NCBI GenBank assembly: GCA_030407315.1
Contig: JALQPE010002232.1
Coordinates: 112,424-176,423 of the forward strand
Direction of reading: 5' to 3'
DNA length: 64,000 bases
From: Asparagopsis taxiformis
Taxonomy: Eukaryota > Rhodophyta > Florideophyceae > Bonnemaisoniales > Bonnemaisoniaceae
The translations under genes and the position numbers were made by a program. Below are positions 1 to 9,972 of this stretch, piece after piece; position 1 is the stretch's first letter, and every line of letters starts with the position of its first letter. Under the pieces are notes generated by a model that saw only the letters and a program-made list of their open reading frames with translations, was not told where the DNA came from and did no database searches.

Positions 1-31
1 TCTTCACTATACCAAACCCATCTCCGTCACA

Positions 32-37
32 ATGTGA
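32..37 (+). promoter_or_regulatory. start-stop minimal uORF (ATG TGA) upstream of the first gene
   Basis: An ATG is followed directly by TGA, 26 bases before the chosen ATG at position 64 of the downstream gene. Such start-stop elements can stall or recycle ribosomes in eukaryotic leaders. That it lies in the transcribed leader is inferred, because the transcription start is not visible. Confidence 0.35.
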
Positions 38-63
38 CCCTCCTCTCGCGGACACCAGCAAAC

Positions 64-3000
64 ATGACGCCAACCCCCGACCCACTCCACCAGCCGCAAA
101 AGACCGCCCGCTCACTCACAGTCGCTCCCGATCCCGACCTTCAGCAAGACTTCTTCCCAGAACCCTCCCCCGTCGAACAGCCCGCCGAGACAATCGACCT
201 CACAGACAGTCCCGAAACCACATCGCCTGAAAACGTCGCCGACGCAATCGTCAACGCCCCAGATACCCATCAAGTAGAGCTGGAGGAAGACCCCGTTGAG
301 GAGGAAGATGATGATGAAGATGATGATGACGACGACGACGAAGATGACGATGCCGAACCTGATGAAGCACACGAAACAGACTACGTGCAAGATGCCGACG
401 ATATAGATGACGATCATGATGACGAGCAGCCCGATGATGTGCAGGAAGACACATTGGACGATCAAAAGCCAAATCCAGATGTCATCGACCTGGAACAGAG
501 TAGCGATCAGGACGACGAAATGCCTGATGATTCATCCAACTCTCCTGACGTTGACGATGATGAGCAGGCGAAACAGAGTCATCTACCGCGCCCGGAAGAC
601 GACCAACCTGAAACTATCGCAGTAGACGCTGCAGAGAAGCAAAACATTCAAGCGCATGTCGCCGGTGCTATTTTGTCTGCAAATGAACCGAAAGCGAGTC
701 TTTCAACTGAGGAATCGCCAGTGAAAGAAAAACCAACTGAATCGACTGGGAAACAAACAGATGTGCTGGAGCAAGATACATCTGCCCCTGTCCCTGCAAA
801 AACATCGGCGCGTACAGACCCTCACGTGCCGTCATTGTTTCCCGCTGCTACTAACCTTCAGAGCTCGGAACCGAAACTAGCAAAAGAATCTTCTGGTCCA
901 TCTGAGATGCTACCTGCTAACCGACCAGACATTACGACACCTGCAACCCTGCCGTCTACAGGGGATAACTCAGAAGCGCAAACTGCGGTCGAGCCCGCTC
1001 AGAAACAGGTACAGCTCGAAGCGTCGGATCAGACTCCACGAAATGTTGACGAAGATACGATGCACGATATCACCCCGGCCAGTGGACCTGGTACTGCCCA
1101 AGCCGCCGCTTCTGTGGCAGTTGTGCAGACACCTGTGGAGAAACAGGGGTTGCAAAAAGTTACTGGTGTCGATGCCGGCCCGAAATCATCTGCTGTGAAA
1201 GATGCTGATGACAATATGGAGCACGTGGCTGTTGAGGCGCAGAAATCGAGCGAGCAGAAAGAAACTGCTGATAATACCGATGCGGTTATGCGTGAACAAC
1301 CAACTGTGCCTGCATCAATCCCATCCACAAGCGAACAGCGGGTGGATGAAAAATCAGAGGATGCGTCGATTGCTAAACAGTCCGATTCTGATATTGTGCA
1401 ACCAGAGGTTACCAAAAAGCCAGACACTGTCATGGAGGACCTCGAACAGTCTGAACAACAAACAACTACGCCCAAAGAACCCTTTGCAATTGTACAATCA
1501 CCCCCTAAGACTCAACCTGAAAAAACTCAAGAACCTCCCCCGGTTAGTAACATCCTGCCACCTTCCGAAACGCCAGGCACTCAATCGACTCGACAAGAAC
1601 AAAATGCTTCTTTATCCGTAAAGGGCAGCGAGCCGGAGGACAAAAGCGTTGTTGAACCTGACAAAGCACCTGTCAGTATCCCCATCGAACCCAGCCAAGT
1701 CGCAGCCCCGAAGAGTCTGGAGAAAGAGGGACAGTCTGAAACTGATCCCTCCAAGAATCAGGACATTGATATGGATGACGGAAAACTTGACAAGCCAGTT
1801 AACCTTGAGAGTAAGCCCACAGAGGAAAAGCAGGTTCAGGAGGAACAGCCAGCAGAAATATCAAAGGAAAACAAGCCGAGTCCCAGTAATGAAATGCAAA
1901 CGGAAAACCAACAGTTGGCGGCGCAACCGCCGGTCACTAATTCTGCAGCCATCGCGTCCGACACTATGGATATCGGAATTGATAAACCCGAGCTGTCAAC
2001 CATTTTACCATCGAAAAGCATCATTCCCGCATCGACTGAAACTTCAGGCTCTGGTAATGACAAGGTTCCAGACGTGGACGTGAAAATGACTACAGCTGAA
2101 CTACAACCCACATTTAGTCCAGCCAAAGACGTTGCCTCGAATGTTGCAGAAAAGAAGAGCGCCGATGAAAGTGCCACTGAAGGCAAGACAAAGGGAGCCA
2201 AATCACCACCTGCTGAGACTGGATCTGGGATGGAAATCAGTAGCGGAGCAGCAACAAGCACTACCCCTGTCAACAAAGCTGGATTATCCACTCCCAGCTT
2301 TGCCCCGAAGCCTGCGCAACAGTCATCATCTAACATTACACCGCCATTGTTTGGAATCGGTATTCAGAACCTGGGCAAGGTTGTCTCATTTAGGACTCCT
2401 CCCAGTTTCCAGAGTTCTGCACTGAGTCCATCTGCACCGCCTTTCATTCCATCAGCAGAGAGGAAAAGCTTTTCATCCCCTGTTGTCTTGTCTACGTCTC
2501 AAGCTCAAGAGAAAAGTGATGATGAGATGAAACAAGTATCTGACGAAACGCTGGTACCACCTAAGGATGAAAATAGCAAAGGCAAAGTTTCGACTCCAAT
2601 GGAAGCTGTCCTTGCAAAGGATGTAATTGTAAAACCTGAAACTATCTCTAATGAGCCCAAGGTGCAGCTATCAGCTCCAAAGTTGAAAGACGCAGAAGAT
2701 GTCGTAACGCCGACGCCTCAGGGCGTGATTCCTCCTTCAGAACCATTGAAAGCTGAAACCAAGGGTCACAAAGTGAAAGATGTTCCACAGGAGATCCTTA
2801 TCACTGAAATCGCAAACGTGTCAGTGTCAGCCAGAGCCAGCGATAACAAAGTGAGGAAAAGAGAGCATCCTTCCACAATATCAGTTACGACTTCTGACAG
2901 CGGTGCAGTTATGAGGTTCTACGAGAACTCGAAAGGCCCGAAAGTGATGTGGTCGTCCTTCTCGTCAAAGGATCGTATCAGGATTAAGAAAGTCACCAAC

Positions 3001-5097
3001 AGGCCATTCACAATGTCTGTGACAAAACTCGGTGAAGGAAAACAAGGAAAGCCCATAGAGCTGGACAAGTATTTCCTAAACCTTTCGCAAGCTGACTTTC
3101 AGCCTTTCTATAACTCTTGTATGAAGTATATTCACGGGCCAGAGGGGTCTCAAGGAAAGAAATCTTCTCCTGCCCCTCCCCGCACTTCTAGTCTTGCGAC
3201 TACGACCGATCAACCAGCGATGGGATCAGTTCGAGGAGCTTCAGAGGCTCCTGCAAAGCCAGCTGGTATTCGGAAAACTTCGAAGATTGCAGCGGAGAAG
3301 AAGCTCTTACTTGAGAAGATGGCAGCATTGAAGAAGAAGAAACAAGCGCGCTCTTCGAGCCGTTCAAATTCCACAAGCACTGATCCAAACGACCCAAAGG
3401 CTCCCTCGAAGGATGCTAAAAATCCTTCTTCCCTTGGTCAGGATGCGACTTTGGCTCCGAAAGAGTTAGCTACCGCAAATTTGAATCAAGCCCAAGCTAA
3501 AAATGTCTCAGCAAGCAGTTTACCATCTTCTACAGCGGGTCTACAGGGGGCGAAGCGACCGTCGTCTGCTGTGAGTGGCAGTATTGGAACTCAGAAAACC
3601 AAAAAAGCAAAGTCAGCAACTGTAACCTTTGCCCTAACTCCTCCACCAGCAAAAGCAGCCGGCACGAATGAACCTGGGAAAAGCGGTGGTCTGCGAGAAG
3701 AATTGGGGCGGGGAAATTTGTCCCTAGCGCAGACATCAGCAGCCTTCAAGGCTCAGAGAGGTCAGGAATCACAACAGCCAAGTGCGAACTTGAAAGAAAC
3801 TGTGGAGGGACCGGGTACAAAGCCCATGCAAGTTTCCAGTATAAAACCGGAAACTCCAGGACCATCAGCAATACATGGTGGGGTGAAAAAGATTTCAAGT
3901 AAGGCTGATGTCGTGATGAAGGATTCTATTCAACCAGCTTCAATAGATCTAAAGAGCTCTAGTGGTATAGCTCAAAAGAAGGAGACCCCAATGGAAGCTT
4001 CAGCACAGAGTGCAATTCACAAGAAAGAAGGGATGGGTAAAGCAGATAAAGAAGATGTCAAGCCATCCGCGCCAGACACTGACAAGGCTCTGCAAGAATC
4101 TAGAGCACAATTGCAGAAAGCACACCGCGCAACAGAAGATGCCCGTAGGCATGCCCAAGAGGCAGCAAAGGAGGTGGTAGAGTTTCGGAACAAAGTTGAA
4201 CAGGCTCAGAATGAGAAGCAAGAAGCAATATCCACGTTGGACAAAGCTAACAAGCAGATTTCATCGCTTCGCGGCGACTTGACAAAAGTACAAAAGGAAC
4301 TTGAAGAGGCCGTAAGTCAAGGACAGTTGAGTGATACACACTTGCTTGAACTTGTGAACGAACTGAAAGCAGCCAAACGTACAACTGACGCGTTGACTGC
4401 CGGCGAGAAGCCATTTTCAACGAATAGATGTCTTCCTACTAGCAGTGAGGACTTTTTTGCACGACTGCGAACGTTCAAACCCGCCAACTGGAGTGGATTC
4501 CTGGAGCTTGGCCTCATAGACCCTCTGGAATGTGCAATGCGAGGGTGGTATATTTGTGAACCAAATGTGCTAGAATCTACAGAAGGGGCGAAAATAACAT
4601 TGAACTTGAGGGATTGCTACACTGGGGAGTCGTATCAAAAGGAGATTGACAGAGTACGAACTCTGATTTTGGGAGAGGGTCACAAACTGCTTTCGGGATG
4701 GGTTGGTAAAAGTTGTCCTGAAGAATTTCGGACGCTAGAAGGGAGCGGCAACTTCTATTCTGCAGAAAGTCTGACGAGCAATCTGAAGATGATGAAGGAA
4801 TTGAATGTTGTGCAACGAATGAAGGAGGGTATTGACAATGATCTGTATTTACCGCTTGATTTCAGTGGGGATCAGTATACGACGATGACTGTGTACAACT
4901 GGAAAGTGAAGAAGCACAACCCGGAATGTCTATTATTATCGTGCAAGTGGTGCAATCGGTGTGTGCCGCTGGGTGCTCAACCGGGCAGCAAGGCTGATTT
5001 CCACATCAGGAATAGCCATTATGAGTTTTGCCCAATGCGAAGCACTGATTCTGGGGTGACACATAATGTGATGACCTTGAAGACCAGCGGGGAATGA
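64..5097 (+). CDS. large acidic coiled-coil protein with C-terminal ZC3HC1/NIPA (C3HC/Rsm1)-like module
   Basis: This is an uninterrupted ORF of 1677 aa; the ATG at 64 is chosen over an in-frame GTG further upstream. Residues ~75-170 are an Asp/Glu-rich tract, then ~1200 residues of Ser/Pro/Lys low complexity broken by a short folded stretch around residue 950-1030. A coiled coil follows at ~1340-1440. The last ~220 residues look globular: FARLRTFKPANW near 1464, HKLLSGWVGKSCPEEF near 1540, then CKWCNRC near 1626 and HIRNSHYEFCPM near 1646. Order and wording resemble the paired zinc modules of the ZC3HC1/NIPA and yeast Pml39 family, which act at the nuclear pore basket. The first module lacks the usual CxxC and has Ser for a ligand Cys, so its zinc site looks degenerate, while the second keeps CxxC, His and Cys. 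A nuclear-basket role is inferred; the long acidic N-terminus is unusual for the family. Confidence 0.6.
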   Translation: MTPTPDPLHQPQKTARSLTVAPDPDLQQDFFPEPSPVEQPAETIDLTDSPETTSPENVADAIVNAPDTHQVELEEDPVEEEDDDEDDDDDDDEDDDAEPDEAHETDYVQDADDIDDDHDDEQPDDVQEDTLDDQKPNPDVIDLEQSSDQDDEMPDDSSNSPDVDDDEQAKQSHLPRPEDDQPETIAVDAAEKQNIQAHVAGAILSANEPKASLSTEESPVKEKPTESTGKQTDVLEQDTSAPVPAKTSARTDPHVPSLFPAATNLQSSEPKLAKESSGPSEMLPANRPDITTPATLPSTGDNSEAQTAVEPAQKQVQLEASDQTPRNVDEDTMHDITPASGPGTAQAAASVAVVQTPVEKQGLQKVTGVDAGPKSSAVKDADDNMEHVAVEAQKSSEQKETADNTDAVMREQPTVPASIPSTSEQRVDEKSEDASIAKQSDSDIVQPEVTKKPDTVMEDLEQSEQQTTTPKEPFAIVQSPPKTQPEKTQEPPPVSNILPPSETPGTQSTRQEQNASLSVKGSEPEDKSVVEPDKAPVSIPIEPSQVAAPKSLEKEGQSETDPSKNQDIDMDDGKLDKPVNLESKPTEEKQVQEEQPAEISKENKPSPSNEMQTENQQLAAQPPVTNSAAIASDTMDIGIDKPELSTILPSKSIIPASTETSGSGNDKVPDVDVKMTTAELQPTFSPAKDVASNVAEKKSADESATEGKTKGAKSPPAETGSGMEISSGAATSTTPVNKAGLSTPSFAPKPAQQSSSNITPPLFGIGIQNLGKVVSFRTPPSFQSSALSPSAPPFIPSAERKSFSSPVVLSTSQAQEKSDDEMKQVSDETLVPPKDENSKGKVSTPMEAVLAKDVIVKPETISNEPKVQLSAPKLKDAEDVVTPTPQGVIPPSEPLKAETKGHKVKDVPQEILITEIANVSVSARASDNKVRKREHPSTISVTTSDSGAVMRFYENSKGPKVMWSSFSSKDRIRIKKVTNRPFTMSVTKLGEGKQGKPIELDKYFLNLSQADFQPFYNSCMKYIHGPEGSQGKKSSPAPPRTSSLATTTDQPAMGSVRGASEAPAKPAGIRKTSKIAAEKKLLLEKMAALKKKKQARSSSRSNSTSTDPNDPKAPSKDAKNPSSLGQDATLAPKELATANLNQAQAKNVSASSLPSSTAGLQGAKRPSSAVSGSIGTQKTKKAKSATVTFALTPPPAKAAGTNEPGKSGGLREELGRGNLSLAQTSAAFKAQRGQESQQPSANLKETVEGPGTKPMQVSSIKPETPGPSAIHGGVKKISSKADVVMKDSIQPASIDLKSSSGIAQKKETPMEASAQSAIHKKEGMGKADKEDVKPSAPDTDKALQESRAQLQKAHRATEDARRHAQEAAKEVVEFRNKVEQAQNEKQEAISTLDKANKQISSLRGDLTKVQKELEEAVSQGQLSDTHLLELVNELKAAKRTTDALTAGEKPFSTNRCLPTSSEDFFARLRTFKPANWSGFLELGLIDPLECAMRGWYICEPNVLESTEGAKITLNLRDCYTGESYQKEIDRVRTLILGEGHKLLSGWVGKSCPEEFRTLEGSGNFYSAESLTSNLKMMKELNVVQRMKEGIDNDLYLPLDFSGDQYTTMTVYNWKVKKHNPECLLLSCKWCNRCVPLGAQPGSKADFHIRNSHYEFCPMRSTDSGVTHNVMTLKTSGE

Positions 5098-5320
5098 CAA
5101 TTTTGGCATGGTTTATTAAGTTATGGAGAGGAGGATTGAGACATGTACACCTGTATTAAAGAAACAATGAAAACCACGTATGTGTTACTACGGAAACGTT
5201 GACCTAGACCACGTTTAGGACAACGGTGCGTCACAAACTCCATCGCTGGCCGCCAACGTCGAAACGCAAGTGTAATGGAAGAAATTGTTTCACAGTCAAT
5301 TGTTGCCGTAAACAAAAATG

Positions 5321-6622
5321 TCATGCACCCAAAAATTCCATCGCTTGCTTCTTGTCCAGTCGTTCTAACCGCTCCGCCTTATGCCTCTTGCGGCATTCCT
5401 GCTCAACCAAAACTACAAACTCTTCGAATACTTGTTCTGCCTCTTTCATTCTACTCCAAGCTTCTCCAGAGCCTTCTATAACCCCGTCCTTCTCCTGCAT
5501 TCCCTGAAGCAGTGTGGCGACTTCAGGCGCCTGCTCACCCGGCCTGAAACTATCCACCTCGGACGCGCGGAACGGGACGCAAACCCTTCCGGTTTTCGGG
5601 TGCACGCAGAACGGCGCTTTCAGAAGATGGTTAATCTCCTTGCTGACATTGACATCGAGGCGCGGGTAGGTGTGCGTGAAAATAATATAGTCTGCCGTTG
5701 CGCGTAATTGATAGTCTGTCCGTCCGGCTTTCTGAAGCTCGCGCTCGATTCGGCCCCACTTTTCGGCCGCAGAAAGCGCGGGCGAAAGCTTTTGAAATAT
5801 GCCATCTCGCACAGCTTTGTTGGGCACGTATTTTAACATAGCCTCAACCCTCTCGTCCGTGCTGAGCAGTCCCTGATCTTCCAGAATGAATTGCTTGAAG
5901 GTGGCTTCGCAAGCGATAGATTTTGCGCGCGCAAGTGCGGGATGCATCGGAATTGTCACTTCCATTTGGCGTCTCCCCGCGTTGTCCTTCCCGTCAAACC
6001 TCATGTGCAAGTAGTCGGCAATGGCCACTCGCTGTTCGTTTGTCAACTTTCGCGCGCGTTCATCCGCCACCCAACAATGGATACCACGACGACCAGAGTA
6101 GACCCAGAGGATGCAGGTGAAGCCAAAATCCTCGCGTAGGGCTGCGTCAATGACCTTCACAGCTGTCGACATGAACTGCCAGTTTCGATCGCAGAGCTCC
6201 ACTTCGGAACCGCCGGCCAGGTCCCCGATGACGTCTTCGTAATCGGTCATGTCAATATCGAACACGAGTTCTTTCTCCTTTGGGGTGATTTGTGCGGGGA
6301 CTGAATTCTTGTCCGCTGGTGGGAAGTTGTAGATGGCACCGATATCGATTTTGATCGGGACCATGCGTTTGAGGTTTTCCATGAACGAGTCATGATTCGG
6401 GAATGATTTCCAACGAATGTAGATGTCGCCTGGAAGTGTGAAGGAAATCTCTCGTCGGGACAAAGTTTCGTCGGAGCCGTAGCGTAGCCATCGAGTAAAG
6501 AGTGGAGCGGGGAAAATACGTGCATAGTACCATTTGAGTTTGGCGGGCAGGTCGAGGACACCAGCTGGCACCACAGCTGGCGCTCTGGGAGCGGCGTCGG
6601 GTTGAGAGTCTGCGGCAGGCAT
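5321..6622 (-). CDS. PRIM1: DNA primase small (catalytic) subunit
   Basis: The 433-aa product matches the eukaryotic/archaeal PriS family, which makes RNA primers in the polymerase alpha-primase complex in the nucleus. Recognised in order: KLKWYYARIFP near the start, REISFTLPGDIYIRW, the catalytic FDIDMTDY (~120-127, two metal-binding Asp), SGRRGIHCWV (nucleotide-binding SGRRG), and PRLDVNVSK...HLLKAPFCVHPKTGR (third catalytic Asp, ~320). Length fits the ~420-aa family. The ORF opens 33 codons upstream at 6721, but that extension is low-complexity, and the ATG at 6620-6622 gives the family-like N-terminus. The Cys-rich zinc motif that normally follows the catalytic DxD is degraded to a single Cys (ELCDRNW). 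It is transcribed divergently from the WD40 gene, with ~450 bp between start codons. No intron is seen. Confidence 0.95.
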   Translation of the reverse strand: MPAADSQPDAAPRAPAVVPAGVLDLPAKLKWYYARIFPAPLFTRWLRYGSDETLSRREISFTLPGDIYIRWKSFPNHDSFMENLKRMVPIKIDIGAIYNFPPADKNSVPAQITPKEKELVFDIDMTDYEDVIGDLAGGSEVELCDRNWQFMSTAVKVIDAALREDFGFTCILWVYSGRRGIHCWVADERARKLTNEQRVAIADYLHMRFDGKDNAGRRQMEVTIPMHPALARAKSIACEATFKQFILEDQGLLSTDERVEAMLKYVPNKAVRDGIFQKLSPALSAAEKWGRIERELQKAGRTDYQLRATADYIIFTHTYPRLDVNVSKEINHLLKAPFCVHPKTGRVCVPFRASEVDSFRPGEQAPEVATLLQGMQEKDGVIEGSGEAWSRMKEAEQVFEEFVVLVEQECRKRHKAERLERLDKKQAMEFLGA

Positions 6623-7071
6623 CTTGATAAGCAACGGTGGGTGCTGGTGCTGGGAGCACTCTGAATTTACAGAATGTCTGCGTTGTGAAGACGATGCACG
6701 GATCTGTGGATTTCCCGCCAAAATTACTGTAATGAGTTAAAACCCAGCTTACAGTAGTTCGGAGCTGCAAGGGAAGGAAAAGAGCAAACTTTCGAAGATG
6801 CTGTACAATTTGCTTGGCATGGGCTCTTTCTCATCTAAGAACTGTACACCTATTTCGTTGGGCATGGCGCTGGCGTAGTGCATCTCACCTCCAGCCATCT
6901 GGTTCCACTCGCGACAACGCTGTGTGTCTCATGTCCCAACTCATTTAGCTACTTCCTCGCTGGTACACGCCCAAAGCAGACCTTCCTCTACTCGACTCTC
7001 GATATTTTGCGTGCGAGCGAGCGAGCGTGCGTGCGTGCGTTGCACTCGACACCCGGGCGTGCCACCCGAAC

Positions 7072-8859
7072 ATGAATGGTACCAACGCAGCGTCAAACGG
7101 CAGTCACTATGCCAATGGATCTCACGACACCAACGGCTCGCATCCGAGCACCCACCTCGATGAAAATCAATGCGACGTTTCGATGAGCGACGAGCTCACA
7201 GAGCGCGGCCTCGACCGACACGAGCTGGTTCGAATCATCGTGCAAGCTGTGGATGCGCTCGGATACACAAAGTCCGCCCGAACACTCGAGGAAGAAGCTG
7301 GTGTGGAAGCTATGAGTCTCCCGATTCGTCGTCTGCGTGAATGCGTCCTACAGGGAAAGTGGCACGACTTGGAGAACGTGTTATCTCACATCTCTGTGTT
7401 TAAATCAGATGCAGATGCGCGCGCTGCTAGGTTTGTTCTCTACGAGCAAAAATTCCTCGAGTTACTCGAAGCTGGACATACTGCCGATGCACTCCAATGT
7501 CTTCGCAATGACCTTACCCGCTTCAGTCCTGAGCCAAAGCTGCTTCACAAGCTTCCCTTATTATGCATGTGTAGCACCCCGGAAGAGGTACGGGAACATG
7601 CCAAGTGGCCGGGAACTGGAGGTGCATCGCGTATTGCTGTGCTAGAAAAACTGCACAAATATCTTCCATCTCACCAATTGCTGCAAGAGAATCGCTTAGA
7701 AAACTTGCTATGCCAAACAATAGAACTACAGAAACGACAAACTATGTACCCGTACACCCGTCAAAGAAAAGTCAGTCTACTTGAAGACATGGAACACTGC
7801 GAAAGCCGCGTACCGCGAGAAATTCTGCACCGTCTGGAGGGGCACACAGATGAGGTTTGGTTTGTCCAATTTTCCCATAAGGGCGAATACCTCGCGTCAG
7901 CGTCTAAAGATGCGACAGTCATCATTTGGAAGTGCCTTGCGCTGCAGAAGGGTGAATGTGATATTAAAAACGCAGCCTTGTTCAAGTTGAAAGGACATTC
8001 GGAAATGATATGGTTCCTCAGTTGGTCGCCAAACGATAAGAAGCTTCTCAGCTGCGGGAATGATCGCTCAATAAGACTTTGGGACATCAGAACGGGTAAG
8101 TGCACAGGTGTGTTTGAAAAGCACACTGAACAAATAACAGCCTGTGCCTGGATGCCACATGGACAGGCATTTGTATCGGGAGGGCACGATAGGAACATCC
8201 TAGAATGGAACGTGGATAGGTGCGAGAATGTGGCATCATACCCAGCAAGTGCACATGTGAACGACTTGACCATATCCAAGGATGGCAAACTACTGATCGC
8301 GACTTGTTCAAACAATATGATCCAGCTGTTCGATACTTCGACGAAGCAGCAGATATCATTCCTGGAGGAAGCAGTCGGTATTACGTCTATGTTTCTTTCC
8401 AACGACGCTAATTGTCTTTTGGTCAACACAACTTCGACTGAGGACCCCGAAATTGAAGACCCGGAGATTCACATCTGGGACATTTCGAAGAGAAAGATTT
8501 CAAGAAAGCTGAAAGGATTTCGACAAACAAAGTATGTGATTCGCGGATGTTTTGGAGGGCACAACCAAATGCTAGTGCTATGCGGATCTGAGGATCACCT
8601 CGTCTACATTTGGGAGAGGAGAAGTGGCAAATTACTGGCTCAGCTAGAAGGGCATCATGGAACTGTCAACACGGTTGCGTGTAACGAGAGCAATGAAGAC
8701 ATGTTTGCTTCGGGATCTGACGACAAAAGTGTAATTGTAAGTTTGTTCATTTGCGCACTATGTCTGTTGAATGGCGCGATCAATTTTCTAACATTTGTTG
8801 AATTTGTTGTCACTTGCGTTCAGATCTGGGGCGTTGTGGAAGATGCGGAAGAACCATAG
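7072..8859 (+). CDS. WDR26: WDR26/Gid7-type LisH-CTLH-WD40 protein (join 7072..8736, 8824..8859)
   Basis: The spliced product is 566 aa. Domains: an Asn/Ser/Gly-rich N-terminus, a LisH-like helix pair (LVRIIVQAVDALGYTKSARTL, ~52-72), a CTLH-like helical region (RECVLQGKWHDLENVL) to ~140, then WD40 repeats to the C-terminus (examples VWFVQFSHKGEYLASASKD, IRLWDIRTGKC, GSDDKSVI-IWG). This order is that of WDR26/Gid7, the beta-propeller subunit of the CTLH/GID E3 ubiquitin ligase that governs substrate recruitment and oligomerisation. The ATG at 7072 is chosen; 15 upstream in-frame codons start at a GTG and look like leader. The last WD repeat is completed only if the intron at 8737-8823 is removed, giving KSVI followed by IWG. 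The intron is stop-free and 87 nt long, so a retained form stays in frame. Confidence 0.9.
   Translation: MNGTNAASNGSHYANGSHDTNGSHPSTHLDENQCDVSMSDELTERGLDRHELVRIIVQAVDALGYTKSARTLEEEAGVEAMSLPIRRLRECVLQGKWHDLENVLSHISVFKSDADARAARFVLYEQKFLELLEAGHTADALQCLRNDLTRFSPEPKLLHKLPLLCMCSTPEEVREHAKWPGTGGASRIAVLEKLHKYLPSHQLLQENRLENLLCQTIELQKRQTMYPYTRQRKVSLLEDMEHCESRVPREILHRLEGHTDEVWFVQFSHKGEYLASASKDATVIIWKCLALQKGECDIKNAALFKLKGHSEMIWFLSWSPNDKKLLSCGNDRSIRLWDIRTGKCTGVFEKHTEQITACAWMPHGQAFVSGGHDRNILEWNVDRCENVASYPASAHVNDLTISKDGKLLIATCSNNMIQLFDTSTKQQISFLEEAVGITSMFLSNDANCLLVNTTSTEDPEIEDPEIHIWDISKRKISRKLKGFRQTKYVIRGCFGGHNQMLVLCGSEDHLVYIWERRSGKLLAQLEGHHGTVNTVACNESNEDMFASGSDDKSVIVSLFICALCLLNGAINFLTFVEFVVTCVQIWGVVEDAEEP
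8737..8823 (+). other. 87-nt spliceosomal intron (exitron-like)
   Basis: The donor GTAAGT is at 8737-8742, a CTAAC branch-point-like motif lies near 8788-8792, and the acceptor CAG ends at 8823. Removal restores a canonical WD40 ending. Length is a multiple of three with no in-frame stop, so retention would insert 29 mostly hydrophobic residues. Confidence 0.85.
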
Positions 8860-9972
8860 AAGCGGGTGGGTACAATAACGGTAGACTTTGCAATTGTAGA
8901 TGTGAGAAGGACTGGTGAGCAGGAATAGCCCTTGTGTAAATGTAAACGTAGTGCGACGTGTTGCTCAAAAGGGCTTTGATTTGTTATTATTGAACAGGTC
9001 GACCTGTTTGCATGTTTCCGTATCGATACCAATCGCATAGAAACAGCCGCGAAACACTTCTCGCTTGTGGAACAGGTTTCCAAATTCTCGACAAGTGCAT
9101 CTGCACAAGCGAGTCGAGCTGTGATGACGACTTGGTCGAAATTTGCGAAGAGTCGCCACCAGTGTGTGGAAACGCAAATTTGAAAATGAATGTTTCAATT
9201 GAAAACAGTACATTTCGCAGCGCCCATTCACCTCACCGGGACAGCGCACAGGAGAGGCCCCAATGGGGATTCCTACCTCTTCGCAGAAATATCCAAGAAA
9301 TTGATATTGTTTCCCACGTGGTCCTATCACGCGCGTGCATACCGCCCATCTTATACTGATTTTCTCTGTTGTCAAACGGTCTCCAGAGGTGGTACTACAT
9401 ACATGGTCTAGGTATGTGTACCATGTATTCTCATGTCGACCCCGATAAGTATTGTGCAAAACTTCCAAATCAAGCCATGCTGCCTATCGTGGATCACTCT
9501 TCGCATCCACGAAAATAATGATGAGAAACCGGCAAATGACGCCACCATATGTTCCCATTTTGCAGATGCGAAACGAGACTGGCGGTTTTTTCAGCGGGGA
9601 ACGAGGTATGAGCCGTGTAGTTTTCAACTGGAATTTACCTCTAGCGCCAGAAATGATAACTACCGGTAGGTTTGTTGACGACTGGCATGATGCTGCCCAA
9701 TTTCGCAATACTTGTAAATTAACCTTCCAGATAATATACACTGTACTCGTATCAAAACAAGATATACTGGAGAGAAATATACGCAAATTGTGCAACGTGG
9801 ATTGCTTGTCGCGACCAGTAACTGAAACTCAAATCTGAAATTTTTCAAATATCCCACTGCCGACTCCGGCACCTTCCCACATGCATCCAATTCACAATCA
9901 CTTTACCCCCGCCACATACCTGAATACAAGGCAATACCACCTGTATTCCTCGCCCAGACTACCTAGACCTCA
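8860..9972. other. intergenic stretch between two convergent genes
   Basis: It contains the 3' flanks of the WD40 gene and of the convergent methyltransferase gene. Overlapping ORFs of 70-170 codons on both strands have no recognisable domain or consistent composition. No repeat or RNA gene was seen. Confidence 0.5.

Noticed and set aside
34..63. GTG start of the first ORF
   Set aside because: A eukaryotic context makes the ATG at 64 the better start.
112..465. 117-aa minus-strand ORF rich in Ile/Val/His
   Set aside because: It is the antisense shadow of the GAT/GAC acidic tract of the first gene.
6623..6721. 33-codon N-terminal extension of the primase ORF
   Set aside because: It is low-complexity with no family counterpart; the internal ATG at 6622 gives the expected N-terminus.
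8965..9838. Overlapping ORFs of 100-170 codons on both strands after the WD40 gene
   Set aside because: No domain, no consistent codon pattern, mutually overlapping.
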